From Diphasiastrum complanatum (taxonomy: Eukaryota > Streptophyta > Lycopodiopsida > Lycopodiales > Lycopodiaceae): a DNA stretch of 64,000 nt. Shown in pieces: positions 10,701 through 24,100 of this stretch (within the stretch, counting starts at the first letter, position 1; every line of letters starts with the position of its first letter). Position numbers and translations under genes: made by a program. The notes under the pieces are model-generated. The model saw nothing but the letters and a program-made list of their open reading frames with translations. It did no database searches and was not told where the DNA came from. The DNA lies in contig CM055095.1 of the NCBI GenBank assembly GCA_029204225.1, positions 21,071,348 through 21,135,347 of the forward strand, in the 5' to 3' direction.

Positions 10701-13591
10701 CCTTGCACTTCACCTTCTACAAAACAATAATACTGACCCTTATATTGAGGTATCAGTTGAATTGGCCACTATTTACCAGACACTATAGCAAATAGTCCTT
10801 CCTTCCTTCGCTCCATACACCCATAGCAACATACAACGTCAACTAGAGACATGCAAAGATCTCACATTACCATACGAATTATTTCAGAGTACATGCATAG
10901 ATGGCCACCATCGTGATAATAATGTAACTGATAAACTAATGCAAGATGAACACAATATAAACTGATTAATTTGGGCATAGCAACAGTAATCGTGGAGAGA
11001 TGATGAGAACTCATTGAAATTCTGCACCAACTTCATCATGTGAAAGTAGTTTCTAGCTAACAAAGCTTTTTTCAAATCTTTGCATCAATATGGTGGATTG
11101 ACTTTATAAAGACATATGTTGTAACAAATAAATCTTGGACAAACATTAAGTATGGATGTGAATGATAACTAAGCTTCAGAGGAGATTAGTATGTTAAAAG
11201 TGACTTCCCTAAGGAGTTAGCTTCTTTCCATGGACTTTCTTATGTACAGCGAGGGAACCTTGTCCACTATCCATGCAAGGGTCCAGCAGGGTTGGCTCAA
11301 TTGGTTAGCTTTGTATCCAAAGTTTCTTTGGTCTCAACTTCAAGCACCACTTGGAAACCAAGATGCACTATCCATACAAGGATCTTTGTCCAATAATGGA
11401 CCCTTGCTTAGTGTGCACTTGTCCATGAGACCTTCCTGGGCCTATCATAGTCCTCTATATAGCTATGTAATCCTCATAAAAAAAGTTAACTCGAGATTCT
11501 TAGATAACATAAGGTTAAGTTTTCATTAATCAAAAGTCCTAAGGCAACATTTAATTCCAAAGCATTATGGCAGGACAAGCCCTTACATAGTCTTATGTCC
11601 TATTTTCAACGTGGCCTAATCATACCAGCCCTTAAATACATAGATCTCTACTTCGTTAAGAGTGCTTAAACTGACTTCAAGAGTACTTTGGTCCCTTGAA
11701 CTTGAGGGCAGTGGTTGCAGCAATGACACCCTCATTAAGCTACTATGGTTATAACAATCCCTCAATAAGTGCAATAAAAAATGTCATGATGTCAATATAG
11801 TTGTGTTTGGCCCTCATGGGAATGCGGAAACATGTTTCAAGCAAAAGTCGTGCCTTGAGAGCATGTTCCCATTTACAAGAACGTTAATTTCACAGGGAAA
11901 CAATCCCAGGTGTCCCCTGAGGGTAGAAATGTCTTCCCCTTAGCCATGTAATCACTAGATCTGGAGGACCTAATTTCACCTGGGCCTTGAGGACCTGACT
12001 TTAATTAAGACGATGGCTTTTTTCAACAGGGGCACTTCTAGTATATTGTTGCCTCATGTGAAAGCTTTATTATGAGTTTCGGGTTAGGGTAGCTATAGAT
12101 TGGAGATGAAACTAGCCAGTACTTTCCGATTTCTGATCTAATGAAAAAATAATTGAAGATACGGGCACTCCAGCCTGTTTCCCCATCTCTATAAACGCCC
12201 CAATTATTGGGGGGTCCACATATTCCCCAATTCCCATTTCCTGGCAACCATGATCTCAGTATGCATGGTAAGAGTAAGTAGTAACTTTTTGGGCTTGCAT
12301 TAGACTTGGAAGATTATGCTTAAGAGTAAGCACGATAAGGAGTCAGTGATTGATGGATGGTCTCTGCTGCCACCATGGAAGTTGGCCAGTCTTCTCCTTT
12401 CAATGTTTAATAGTATTCTTGCACTTTCTCACAATTAAATTAATCAAGGCCGACTGGTAAATGGCTTAAAAATACACAGAAAACTTGATGTTTGGATTTT
12501 GTCCAAAACGACTGTTTACCAAAAGAATCAAGAGGTAGGATGTCGTTTAGCTCAATTGAATGAACTGGAAAAACAAAAGCCTCTATATTCTCAAATGCTG
12601 AATCTCTTTACAATTCAAATAAAGATTTCAATGCTGAGTTAGCAATGAAATCATAAGTGGGCACTTTTGTAGCATCATTGTATACAGTGTGGAGAGGATT
12701 TCTATGGCTTCATTGTCAACATTGCACCTGAAAAAGAAAACTATTGTAACTCAGTTTGACGACTGCTACAAAGTACACTGAAGAATATCCAGTCGTTTAG
12801 CTGATGACGAAAATTAAAAGAGGAGTACACACTACAATTTGAAGTACTATCTATTGACCTGTACTACCTCCTAACAGTTCTGGGTACTGCTGGCATCTTT
12901 TTTTCAATAGACGAACATCAAACTACCTTTGCAACATAAATTCACTTACCTTTTTTCATGAATCACTGCCAAGAATATGTTGGCAATCATTTGAACCCCC
13001 CAGAGATGACCCAAGGATGCATTTTCTGAGCTGCATGTAAAAGCTAATCATAAATCAGTATATATTCCTCATTGTTTAGATAGCTTTGCAAGGTTAATGC
13101 ATCTCGAGTAAAGCTCACATAATTGTCTGCAGTGGTGAAACTTGGATGAATCTATCAGGCTCTAAATAGCCTCGAGTTAACAAACATGCTGGCTCACAAG
13201 GTATACAAGTTTTCTCAACATTCAAGGTCAATGCGCCCCCCAAGTTACAAGTGGAATATGTGCAAACCTCATAATTTGACTACTTGAAATTAAGCAAATG
13301 CAACATAAACAGACATTAACACTGCAAATATCAAGCTTATGATCTCTTAAACTACAAGTCAAGACTCAACAGTGTGAACCGGATCCTTTTAAAACAAGAG
13401 GATCTCCTGCAGATTGAATAGCTTACTTGAACCATGAAACTCCCATCAAGAAATCCTTCGGTAGTCGATGTTTATGATAACAACTTTGACACTGAAAAGT
13501 TGCAAGTACCTTCCAGAGCTACAATGAGCTTTTTGGCATCCGAACTTCAGGTTGTAACCCCCTGAAAGTTTCCAACCCCAGCTCAAAAGTA
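10701..13591. other. 3' flank of the TraB gene; no other gene seen
   Basis: AT-rich, with short unrelated open frames and no conserved motif in either strand. The TraB 3' untranslated region must begin at 13591 and run down from there, but no clear polyadenylation point was identified. Confidence 0.4.
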
Positions 13592-13735
13592 TCACTGATG
13601 CCCTAAATCTGTTCTTAGCCATAATTTTTCAATGCCATCCATATGAGCTATGCCAACAACACCCACTACCTTCCCCTCACACTTGCGAAGATGTCCCACC
13701 ATTACTTGATCTCTTTCATGCACCATGACCTTGCA
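13592..13735 (-). CDS. TraB gene exon 6 (3' terminal)
   Basis: It encodes 47 residues plus TGA. '[11 protein letters not shown]' and '[17 protein letters not shown]' are the conserved C-terminal TraB motifs, including the second GxxH. The acceptor is CTCTGGCAG|TGCAAG. The stop comes seven residues after 'LWL', so no C-terminal transmembrane anchor follows. Confidence 0.85.
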   Translation of the reverse strand, partial: CKVMVHERDQVMVGHLRKCEGKVVGVVGIAHMDGIEKLWLRTDLGHQ

Positions 13736-16700
13736 CTGCCAGAGTGTACATTAGTAAATTAATAGATAAGCGTCGACCCATATGAAATATTATGCATTAA
13801 AATGTTAGACCAAAATTAACTATATACATAAGTGTAAGGTGAACTACAAGCCACCAGCATAATCAGTACTAGCATCAAGGATAACATCCATACAAGATTT
13901 GGAAATTCAGTTTCCAGCCATTTTGTCATTTGCCTTGCCGTTTCTCGTGTCTTCAAGTCTTCAACAAAATCCTTGAAGTCACGGCTAGTAGATGCTGATT
14001 CAAAATTTGCAGGTGACTTTCCCATTCTTCTCACAAACTTCAGTATGTCCCAAATTGACAATGCATTTCTCAATCTTTCAATGGTTTCCTATACGAGATT
14101 ACAAACAGAAACTTACATTACTCTCAAATTGATTAAGGAATACAATTGGTCAGAATCATACAGTTGCATAGAAGCTTCCTACTTTGTAATCTTGATCCAT
14201 CAAAAGGAGGTGTGCTCCAACTTTCTCAGCTTCCTCCATTGCTACCTGAGACAGAAAATTGTAAAGAATAAATAAATGACAAGACTGCAAAAACCCTGAA
14301 ATGTCTACAAAAACATTTTACAAGAATCAGATAGTTGATTCAATTTTAGAATAAATAATCAACTTGGGGCCTACAATACTACATTCCCATTCATATACCT
14401 GAGCTTAAGACATATGCAATCTTCAAAGCAATTCAAGGACTCTAATCACAATTTGTTTCACAGTCAATCCTCATGCATCGCATGAAATATTGATAAAATA
14501 TCCCGCGCACAACATCAATGTCAAATAAAATTTATCTAGGGCGATCCTAATCTTCACGAGTCCAATCAAAATGCTCGTAAGTCATAACCATCATAGCAGA
14601 CACAGCTTGCTCCGGTATCTCTACTCATCAGTTCCAAGAGTAAGTGCAAGTCACCTGGACTAGTACTTTTACATAATAACTTTGCACATCCTCTCACATC
14701 TACAAAGGCCAAGGGGAGATTCAGCCATGATGGAGGCTAGCAATAACAAGCAAAATCAATCACATAATCCTTGCTTCCTCATTCAATCATTTCTATGGAT
14801 CATCACTTCCATTCACTCAACAACAAGCAACTCCCAGCGATAGGTATGTTGACTGCTAGAATGAGTCGATTGAGCACACACCAGCTGGCTCCAACTCGAA
14901 AATTCTCAAAGCACTACTTATCCAAGTTATGGACTCGGCTCATTTTTCGCCATATCCATTCTTTTATGCTTTATTATGCATAAGCAGGCCTATGGGCCCT
15001 TTTTATTCATGTACTGGCCTTGGGCCCTATTTGGTCACATTTTTAGGAACTGGTCATATTGATTTGAAGTGGTGTTCCTCCTAATGGGGGGGGCGCAATA
15101 TTTTCCCTCCAAATCTTCTGCGTCCCTCTATTTTTGAACTCCTAATTTGGGGTTCATTGGTAGGGTATATATGGGCAGCATTGTAGTCTTTTATTCAATT
15201 GATGATGATTGCTCTTCTTTAGCCTCATTAAATAGTCTCTCTTTCATGCTTTCTCTAGCATAGCTAGTGAATCTTAGTTGTAACTTGGTATTAGAGCACT
15301 TTCTTGAGTAGGTTTCAAGAGCATATTTTTCTCTTTAGGAGGGCACCCATCTACAGTTTGGATCTTCAGCCTACGGATCTGCTTGTCTTGCAGGTTTTTC
15401 ATCACTGATTGGAGGAGGATCAGCGCCCATCTTGCCCACCTTTCGCACCTTTTCTCTATAGATGGGACCCACTATGCTATGCCTACATAGGGAAGAATGG
15501 TTTGCCGAACGATATTGTTAGTGACCGTGATTCCAAGTTCATTGGCAAGTTTTGGCAGGCAGTCTTTGAGAGACTGGAAACTACCTTAAGTCTTTCGTCT
15601 ACGGATCACCCAAAAACCGATGGTCAGACCGAGCGTGTCAACCAGTCGATGGAAGATATGTTTCGCGCATATGTTTCCAGGCGACAATCAGATTGGGAAA
15701 AGTACCTCCCAATGGTTGAGTTCGCATACAATTGTATGAAGCATTCTACCACTGGTTTTAGTCCTTTTATGCTCTTGTGCGGCTTTCAGCCTCGTTCCCC
15801 CATCTCCGTCTCAAGGTGCAAGCTGCAGCCGATTTCTTGCAAGATATGCAGGAAATGTTGCAGGTGGCTAGGGAAAGCATTAGATCGGCTCAGGATCAAG
15901 CCCAATTCTATGCTAACCGAAGCCGCTCTCCTCGAGAATTTGAGATCGGCGATTGGGTGTATCTGAGAATACCGAATGATTCTAAGACACTTCGAACGGA
16001 GAAATGTCCGAAATTATCTCCATGTTATAGTGGTCCTTTCAAGATTGTTAACAAGATTGGTAGGACTGTATATCAACTAGAAGTTCCCGTTGGAACTAAG
16101 ATCCATCCTGTATTCCAAGTTAGTCGTTTAAAGGAACGACTTGGTGGAATGGATACTTTGATTCCAACAGATGATCTAGTGTTATTGGAGGATTTGACTG
16201 CTTTTGTACCCCATGAACCCGACAGAATCATGGATACCCGACATCATCAACTGAGAAATCGTTTGATTTCTGAACATCTGATTCGTTGGAAAGGTAAGTC
16301 AGATGATGAGAACACCTGGGAGAAGGAAGACGATTTGAGACTTAGATTCCTTGGTTTTCTCCCATCGAAGGAAGTTTTTATAGGGGAGGAAATGTTATGT
16401 ACCATAACGGTACGCCCTTCAGTGACGGCCTCACAAGCGGCATGACGTAGAACTGGCGTTATCGACATGTTTTGGTGCCACACGTCACCATCCTGATAGA
16501 ATAGAAGTGATTCTCAATTCGGAGTAGACTAATCTTATTAGTACTCACACAAAACACCAAACTCAAGTGGAAGAAGAAACTTTATTGAAGAAGAGAAATT
16601 ATAAGAAACTATGCTTCATAAACAATGAACTGACTAAATATGAAGGAGGGCGCCCATCTACTCTTATAGAGACTGGCCTTGCTTTTAAGCAAAAACTATT

Positions 16701-19700
16701 TGCCTACTATACCATTGGGTAAAAGCAATTATGCTAATTACAGTGTCTCAAAAATAGCAATCTACGCTAACTTGATCATAAGATAGTATTCTATACTATT
16801 CTACCAAAATTGATACTAACTTAGGTACCTAGTCAACCATAGATTTTAGCTTATACTAAAAATAGAAATAGGTCTTTGAACTAGCTCGCAAGCTGGCCTC
16901 TACAATTAATTAATTAATCCATTAATTTCTAACACTTCCCCTTAATGGATAATTGATTATCAATTACACCTAGAAGTGTCTTGAACTTCTCAAACTTTTC
17001 ACGACCAAGTCCTTTTGTGAAGGTATCTGCAACTTGATCATTGGTGTCACACGGTAGATCAACTCTAATTCACCACTCTACAACTTCTCTTGTATGAAAT
17101 GCTGCTGAACTTCAATATGCTTTGTCCTCCTATGAAACACCAGATTCTTCGCAAGCTGAATGTAACTCTGATTGTCACACCAAAGTACTGTAGGTTCAAC
17201 TTGTTCTGTATGAAGATCTTTTAGAATCCTTCATATCCAAATTGCTTCACAAGTCGTTGATGTAGTAGCCCTATACTCTGCCTCTGTAGAAGATAAAGCA
17301 ATCGTTGGTTGCTTTTCACTACTCCAAGATATAGCTCCAATTCCAAGATTAAATGTAGATGTAGTCAATTCCCTTCCCTCTGAGCATATCCTTTGGCTAC
17401 TAATCTGGCTTTATACTTATCTCTAGAACCATTAGACTTAAACTTGGTTCTATAAATCCACTTGCAACCAATCGATTTCTTATCTGCTGGAAGTTCAACA
17501 AGATCCCATGTCTCGTTTTTCATAATAGAACTATACTCCTCATCCATAGCAGTCTTCCAAACTTGTTCCTTAGCAGCATCTTCATAAAATAAAGGATCCT
17601 CAAAATCCAATACTGAAGCCATAAACACATAATGTGTTTCTTCACCAGCTTCACGATAGTATCCACCTGAACGTGTCAATCTCTTAGCTCCTTGTTGACT
17701 CGATTATCCCTCATCCAACATTTGACTATCTTGTATAGTCTCACAATACCATCTTGGTAATCTCTTTGTAGGTGACATAGAAGGAGAATATGTATGAAAT
17801 ACTCGACCTTTCCTTTCATTTACCAAGATCCACATGTGTACTCACCCTTGGTTCAATTTGTGTAGAAGTTGTATCACATGGACCTGTATCTTTCTGAACA
17901 TCATCTATAACCGGAGTTTTTGATGTAGGAGAAAATACATCTTCCTCATGATCTTCTAGGTTAGAAGACTCACCTTCTTCAAACACAACATCCCTGTTCA
18001 TAATCACCTTCTTACTAGTAAGATTATAAAGGCGATATGCCTTCTCTTCCTCATCATAACCAAGGAATAAACACTTGATTGCCTTTGAATCAAGTTTTTT
18101 GACAATGATATTTAGGAACATGAGCATATGCAATACAACCAAAAACTCGTAGATGATCCACTTTAGGTTTTATACCTGTGGAAGCTTCTTCTGGAGTTCG
18201 ATTGAGAACGGCTTTTGTAGGACTTCTGTTAAGTAAGTAAACTGTTGTACAAACTGCTTCGCCCCACAAATGATTCTTGAGGTTCTTACCTCGTAGCATG
18301 CTTCGAGCACTCTCCACGATGGACCTGTTCTTGCTCTCGGTACTCCATTATGCTGTGGTGTATCTGTCGAAGTGAATTGTCTCTTGATTCCATGTTCTTT
18401 GCAAAATTCCTGGAACTCTGTAGATGTGAACTCAGCTCCCTTATCTGAACGTAGAATCTTTATTTGCTTTCATGTTTGCTTCTCAACTGATGATATGGTG
18501 TGCACGCTGCACCCGCTTCTCAAAGATCCTTCTATCTTGATCATTGAGATTTTGAGCGATCACCTCTTGTCTCGTAACAATTTCCCAATAATCTCTGTCC
18601 ATAAGTATATTTTGAAATTTGAACTTCCACAAGTTGTAGTTAGATCCATCTAACTTGCTTGACTCCGGTAGAACAGATTCATGAAGGCTCCCCATCGTTG
18701 TCGTACAAAGATGATGGGCTTTCCAATAAGAATATAATTGCATGCAACAATTTTTGAGGATATCTCCCTCAGATAAGACTTGTCCAATTGTTGCCTTCCC
18801 TGGATACCACCTGTCCAGATCTTGCCGACCCTAGTTGCTGCCTTTCCGGTTAACACCTGCCCCGAATCTGCCTATCTGGTCGCTGCTTGTCCCAGATATT
18901 GCCTTCCTCAGTTCTGCCTCCCTGTAGTAACCAGCTCACTGCCTGTCCGGTTAGCACCTGCCCCGAATCAAACTTGTCCTGGTCGCTGCTACCCCATATC
19001 AGACCTGTCTGGTCGCTGCTGCCTCAGATCAGACCTGTCTGGTCACTATCGCCCTCAGGTACTGCCGCCCCCAGCTGCTGCCGCCCTCAGGAACACTTGC
19101 ATCAGGTTTTGCTGCCCTTAGCTGCTGCCTCCTCCTTCACTGCAAATGTAACCTTCAACAGATGTGACCTGCAGCAATGAACTTCTTCAATAATTTCTTC
19201 CATAGATCCCGATCTTAGTAAGATGGCTCTGATACCATGATAGAATGTGGATACGGTGCGTCGTTACTGTTGTGCGGTATGCGTCGACCTTCAAGGCAAT
19301 CGAAGATCTATGGGAGTTGTAACAAATGGCCCTTTATGAGAGAGTCTTGGGTTGTTTCCGACATGGCAATGGCATTTTTGAGCACATCTGGAACACCATT
19401 GGCGTGAAGCACGGTTGTTCTCTTTCACCAGATAATGCGGTATTAGTCTTCTCGACTAGAGAGGGGTTACAATGACAATTGGATTGCTTACATGGCTTTT
19501 GTACCAAATGGGGCCTGGGTGTGAACCTTGGGAAGACCCAGGTTATGGTCTTCAACACTTCTCGAGCCTTCATGCAGGAGCTCACTCTCGATGGACAAAT
19601 CCTAAAGGTAGTTTCTTCATACACATATTTGGGGATACTTTTCTCTGGTCCTACATTTAGTATGCGACAGGCAGCTACCACTCGACTTGGGAAGGGACAT

Positions 19701-21083
19701 GCCTCCCTTGTTCACCTAGAGCAGTTTTGCTTCCGGAAGTCCATTCGGGATGCTCGGAGTAAGTGTTGACTCTTTGATACCATTGTCACCCCTACAACTT
19801 TATATGCAGCAGAGACATGGTCTACCAGTCTTTCTTCCTCACTCTAGGCCAGTATCTCGAGATTACAGACCACCATGTTAGCGCGTATGATTCGGGCAAA
19901 GCCTTATGTTCCGCACGAGATCCTCCTTGCCGAGTTTGCTATTCCACCTATACAGATAGATGCAGCTTTCCAACTAATTACATATATTCATAGAGTCCAG
20001 GCACTTCCAGATGCAGATAGGAGATATACGGAGATAGCACTTGCTTCCTCACATTGTCATTGATGATCAGGGCTATAAAGTGTCATGGTTTTCACGGGCA
20101 TCTCACCCTCCTCCTTGAGTCATTTGGTATCTCCATTACAGAGGTTCCCTCGGGTACTCACCAGTATATCAAACGCTTTTTATATCGAGCATATCTTAAT
20201 CGTACTTGGAGATGACAGTTAGGGGTTAAGCCCCACTTCTACAGGCGGACTCATTCATTGAGCTAGACATAGCAGGGTTTTCAGCCTTGCCACATTATTT
20301 GGATTCAGGTTTGTCACACGGCCTCAGATTTACATTGGGCCAGCTCCGTGTGTCATTGCATTAGCAAGCTATTGAGATTGTTCCATGGTATTCCTAGAGA
20401 GGAGCAGATTTGCCAGTTATGCTCTTTGGGTGAGGTGGAATCTAAGGAGCACTTTATCTTCAGGGGGAGGTACTACTGTTTGTTTCACAACATGCCCACC
20501 ACATTACGATCTCTCATAGCATATGAGAATTCCCGCTGTGTTGCACTTATGCTATGAGAGATGTTCCTACTGCAACAGGATCTATGTCAGACATCTTAGC
20601 ATATTATTTCTCAGCCTCTGATTACTTCTTTCTTCTCTAGGAGAAGGTCACGACGCGACCCAGAGCATAACGATGATGATGATGAGGAGGAGGACGATGA
20701 ACCTATTCACAGAGATCAGAGACAGCGCACCATCCATCGCCATGTTGTTGCCCGAGCCGTCAGACCTCTTACGAGGAGACACACTTCTAAGTTCTCACAT
20801 TCCTAGATGATGTCAGCAACTATCAGAGCTCCCCCATGTTGTAGCTTGCATCACATCTTTTTATAGCATTAGCATTAGCAGGACATGATGATAGTGTTAT
20901 CCTTTACTCTAGACATCCAGCTCTATATATGCTCTTACATATCTTACCACATTTATTTCAATTCATAGTAGATGTTTCTTTCTTACTGTTTCGGAGGCGT
21001 TTCATAAGCTCCCATTGTTACCACATACTTGACATGTATTTTGACTAGTCTTATATGCCTTTTGGCATAGAAAAGACATTAAT

Positions 21084-21146
<63 letters not shown>

Positions 21147-24100
21147 ATCAAGCATTCGAAGTTCCTAACTTTGATTTTTGTCGTGCTTAAACTTATAGTC
21201 GATGCTTCCATTGCTAGTTTCCTTCAAGCTTTCGTCTATTGTGTCTATTTTGAGGTAAAGATACTTCCTAGATAGACTTGTATGTTTATCATGGTACCAA
21301 AATAGGTTGTTTAGCTTGTGACTTGTAAAAATTTGGAAACTTCTATATCATTTTTCAAATTTCTAATTGAGGAGCTTAACTAGAAAGTAGGAGCACTTTT
21401 TGTGGAGTGTCAGTTTTCAAAATAGGAAGCATAGTTTGGACAACAGATGACAAGAGGAGCACAACCATACCAAAATTTTTGGATTTTGAGCAATTTTGTA
21501 GAAGTTGAAGAGAGCAACTTTAGGAATTAGGGTGCACTTTCTATAAGGAGGTCCAATCAAGGTACATAGTGGATCTTGTGTAAGGCATAGTAGGGTCATA
21601 TTGTGTAGCAAAGACAAGAACATAAGTGATTGGGTAGTAGTTAAGTGGCATAATAGCCTAGTGTGAGTGAAACTCCGGTTTCCCAAAGCACCTTAGTGCT
21701 CAAGTAATTTTCACAAATTTCTATTGTTTAATTGAAGAATCAATCATGGTTGGCCTAAGTAAGAGTTTACTCAATGAGTCAAGTAGATTGGATGAAACCA
21801 ATTACAAGGCGTGGAAGTTTACAATGCAAAACATTCTCACAGATAGATAATGTTGGGACATAATCACAGAGCTTGAGCCTATTCCAGATTATGAGCCTGA
21901 ATCAAAAGATTACATCAAACTGATCGAGGCACATCGTGGCATCAACCTTTCTACTAAGGATAACAATACCCCTCACATTTGGTGCGCCACAGGACCTCAC
22001 AAGGCTTGGGAGACATTGAGGTCAGTATGAGACCATTATTACAACTAGGATCCTCTATTTGCGAAATAACCTATGTACAATCAAAATGGACTCCAGTGAA
22101 TCGATTGTTGAGCACATTATTAAGATCAAGGATCTTTAGGACCAGCTTGTTGCAATTGGAGTGTATCAGCGATAGTGGCATAGTTTCAATAGCTTTGAAA
22201 GATTTGTCAAATGCTTTTCAAGGCAAAGTAATGAAGAGCTATGCAGTCTACTCATGCATGTAGTAAGGCAAAAAACCTTTTTGAAAGGGAAGGTAATGAT
22301 GAGCACTGAGCAGGCATTTGCTTCAAAGAAGAAGAAGAAGCAGCTTTCCAAGGGCAAGAAAAAGGGCAAATTTGACACTAGTGACTCAAAACAAAATCTT
22401 GAGCAACAAATGGGTTAAAAGCAAGTTCCAGAAAGAAAGGGAATTTGAAAGTATTGCGGTAGATACAGACATTTTGCTCTTGAATGCCATAAGAAGCAAA
22501 GCGAGCAAAGGAAAGTCAAGAAGCAAACAGATCACTTTGTTGAGAAAGTTGCAAATAACAATAATGATGAGTCAAGACACTAGACAGTTTGAACTCTTCA
22601 AAGCCGACTTGACAACACCAGCCACGAGTGCTGGTTGGTACATAAATGGTGCCTCTAAACACATTTTCACATTGAGACTAGTCCAAAGCCTACAAGTGTT
22701 GAAGAAGCATGATATGGTAACTTGATCACCGTCTATCGAGTCAAGTAATGACTTCTATGAAGTGCGGTCACTTGAGAAACAACAAAGGAAAAGGTTTCCT
22801 AAACCAGAAGCTGTCAAGGCAAACCAAGTACTTGCACTTGTTCACTCCGATTTGTGTGCAGCCATGCAAACTAGAATTGTAGGCGGGGGCCTTCTACTTT
22901 ATGACCTTCATCAATGATCTATCATAAAAGGTATGGGTTTATTTTTTGAAGAAAAATCTAAGAAATCAGGTACTACAAGATCTTTAAGGCTTTGGTTGAA
23001 ACTCAAACATGCACACTCAAAAATGACAAAGGTGGTAAGTATATAATAAAAGAGTTCAATGATTTGTGCAACTCAAGTGGATTCAAGCTTCAGTTAATGT
23101 ATGGTAAAATGTCATGCAAGACAAGTATGACTCCGTTATGCAGAACGACATATGGAAGCTTGGTCGAAACCAAAAACAATCAAGTCAAGTTTCATGAAAA
23201 CGTGAAAACTTTTGACTGAAAATTTGAAACATGTTTGAAAACCTTTCAAAAATCTCCTTGCTTCTAAGACTCTTGCACATTCTATTTTTGGCTCGACAAC
23301 AAATATGTACTCGAAATTTGACTAACCTAGAGGGAGCAATTAAAAAACGCTGTCTTCACCTGTGTCAATGCATACAAAAACAAAAAAAGTTCACCTGGAA
23401 CCAAGCAATCACACTAGATGCTACTTCTTCCAACCCTACGTCTTAGATGTTTTTTTTGCCAAGTGGCAAACAGTTTGCACTAATGCAAAGTGCTTTTTGA
23501 ATGCATTAACTGCATATAGTGAGCTGCACTCTAAAATTTGACTACCGTGCTGATTATGGTTCAGAAATGACCATTTGCTCTTTGATTTCAGGCTTTGATT
23601 TCAGACAAAAATTAAATCCCATATGATTCCAAACATCATACTTCTTATTTTAGCTTTCCAAGTGGCGTAAGGCACTTGCAAATGCTTTATGAATTAATAA
23701 GCTGCAAGCAGTAGCTTTTAACCTGTATGGAGAACCATATGGACAATAAACGATTATTTTCCAAGTCCTGAGCACATGGCATGATGTCGTGTTTGATTTG
23801 AGGTATTCTTACCCCAATCAAGATAGAAAGACTAAAGAAAACTGAAACTGGAACTCCATGTTGATGAAAATTGTCCCTCAAAACAAAGTTTTCCATGCAA
23901 CAAGATCATGAACTACTTGTCTATAATTGCTGCAAATCAAACCTTGAACTCCATCCCTGGCTCAAAACCCGCATCTCGCATCATCTGGTAAAAGACTTTG
24001 AAGAATAGGTGTAATATTTTTTGACCCCAGCCACCAGGATATTTCATGAGTTCTCGGAGGACTTGTCGAAAATTTAGTGTTATATTATCTGCACCTCGCA

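Noticed and set aside
18780-19180. Plus-strand ORFs of 97-113 codons rich in Cys and Pro
   Set aside because: They arise from imperfect ~30-bp repeats in the copia D leader, on the strand opposite to the element.
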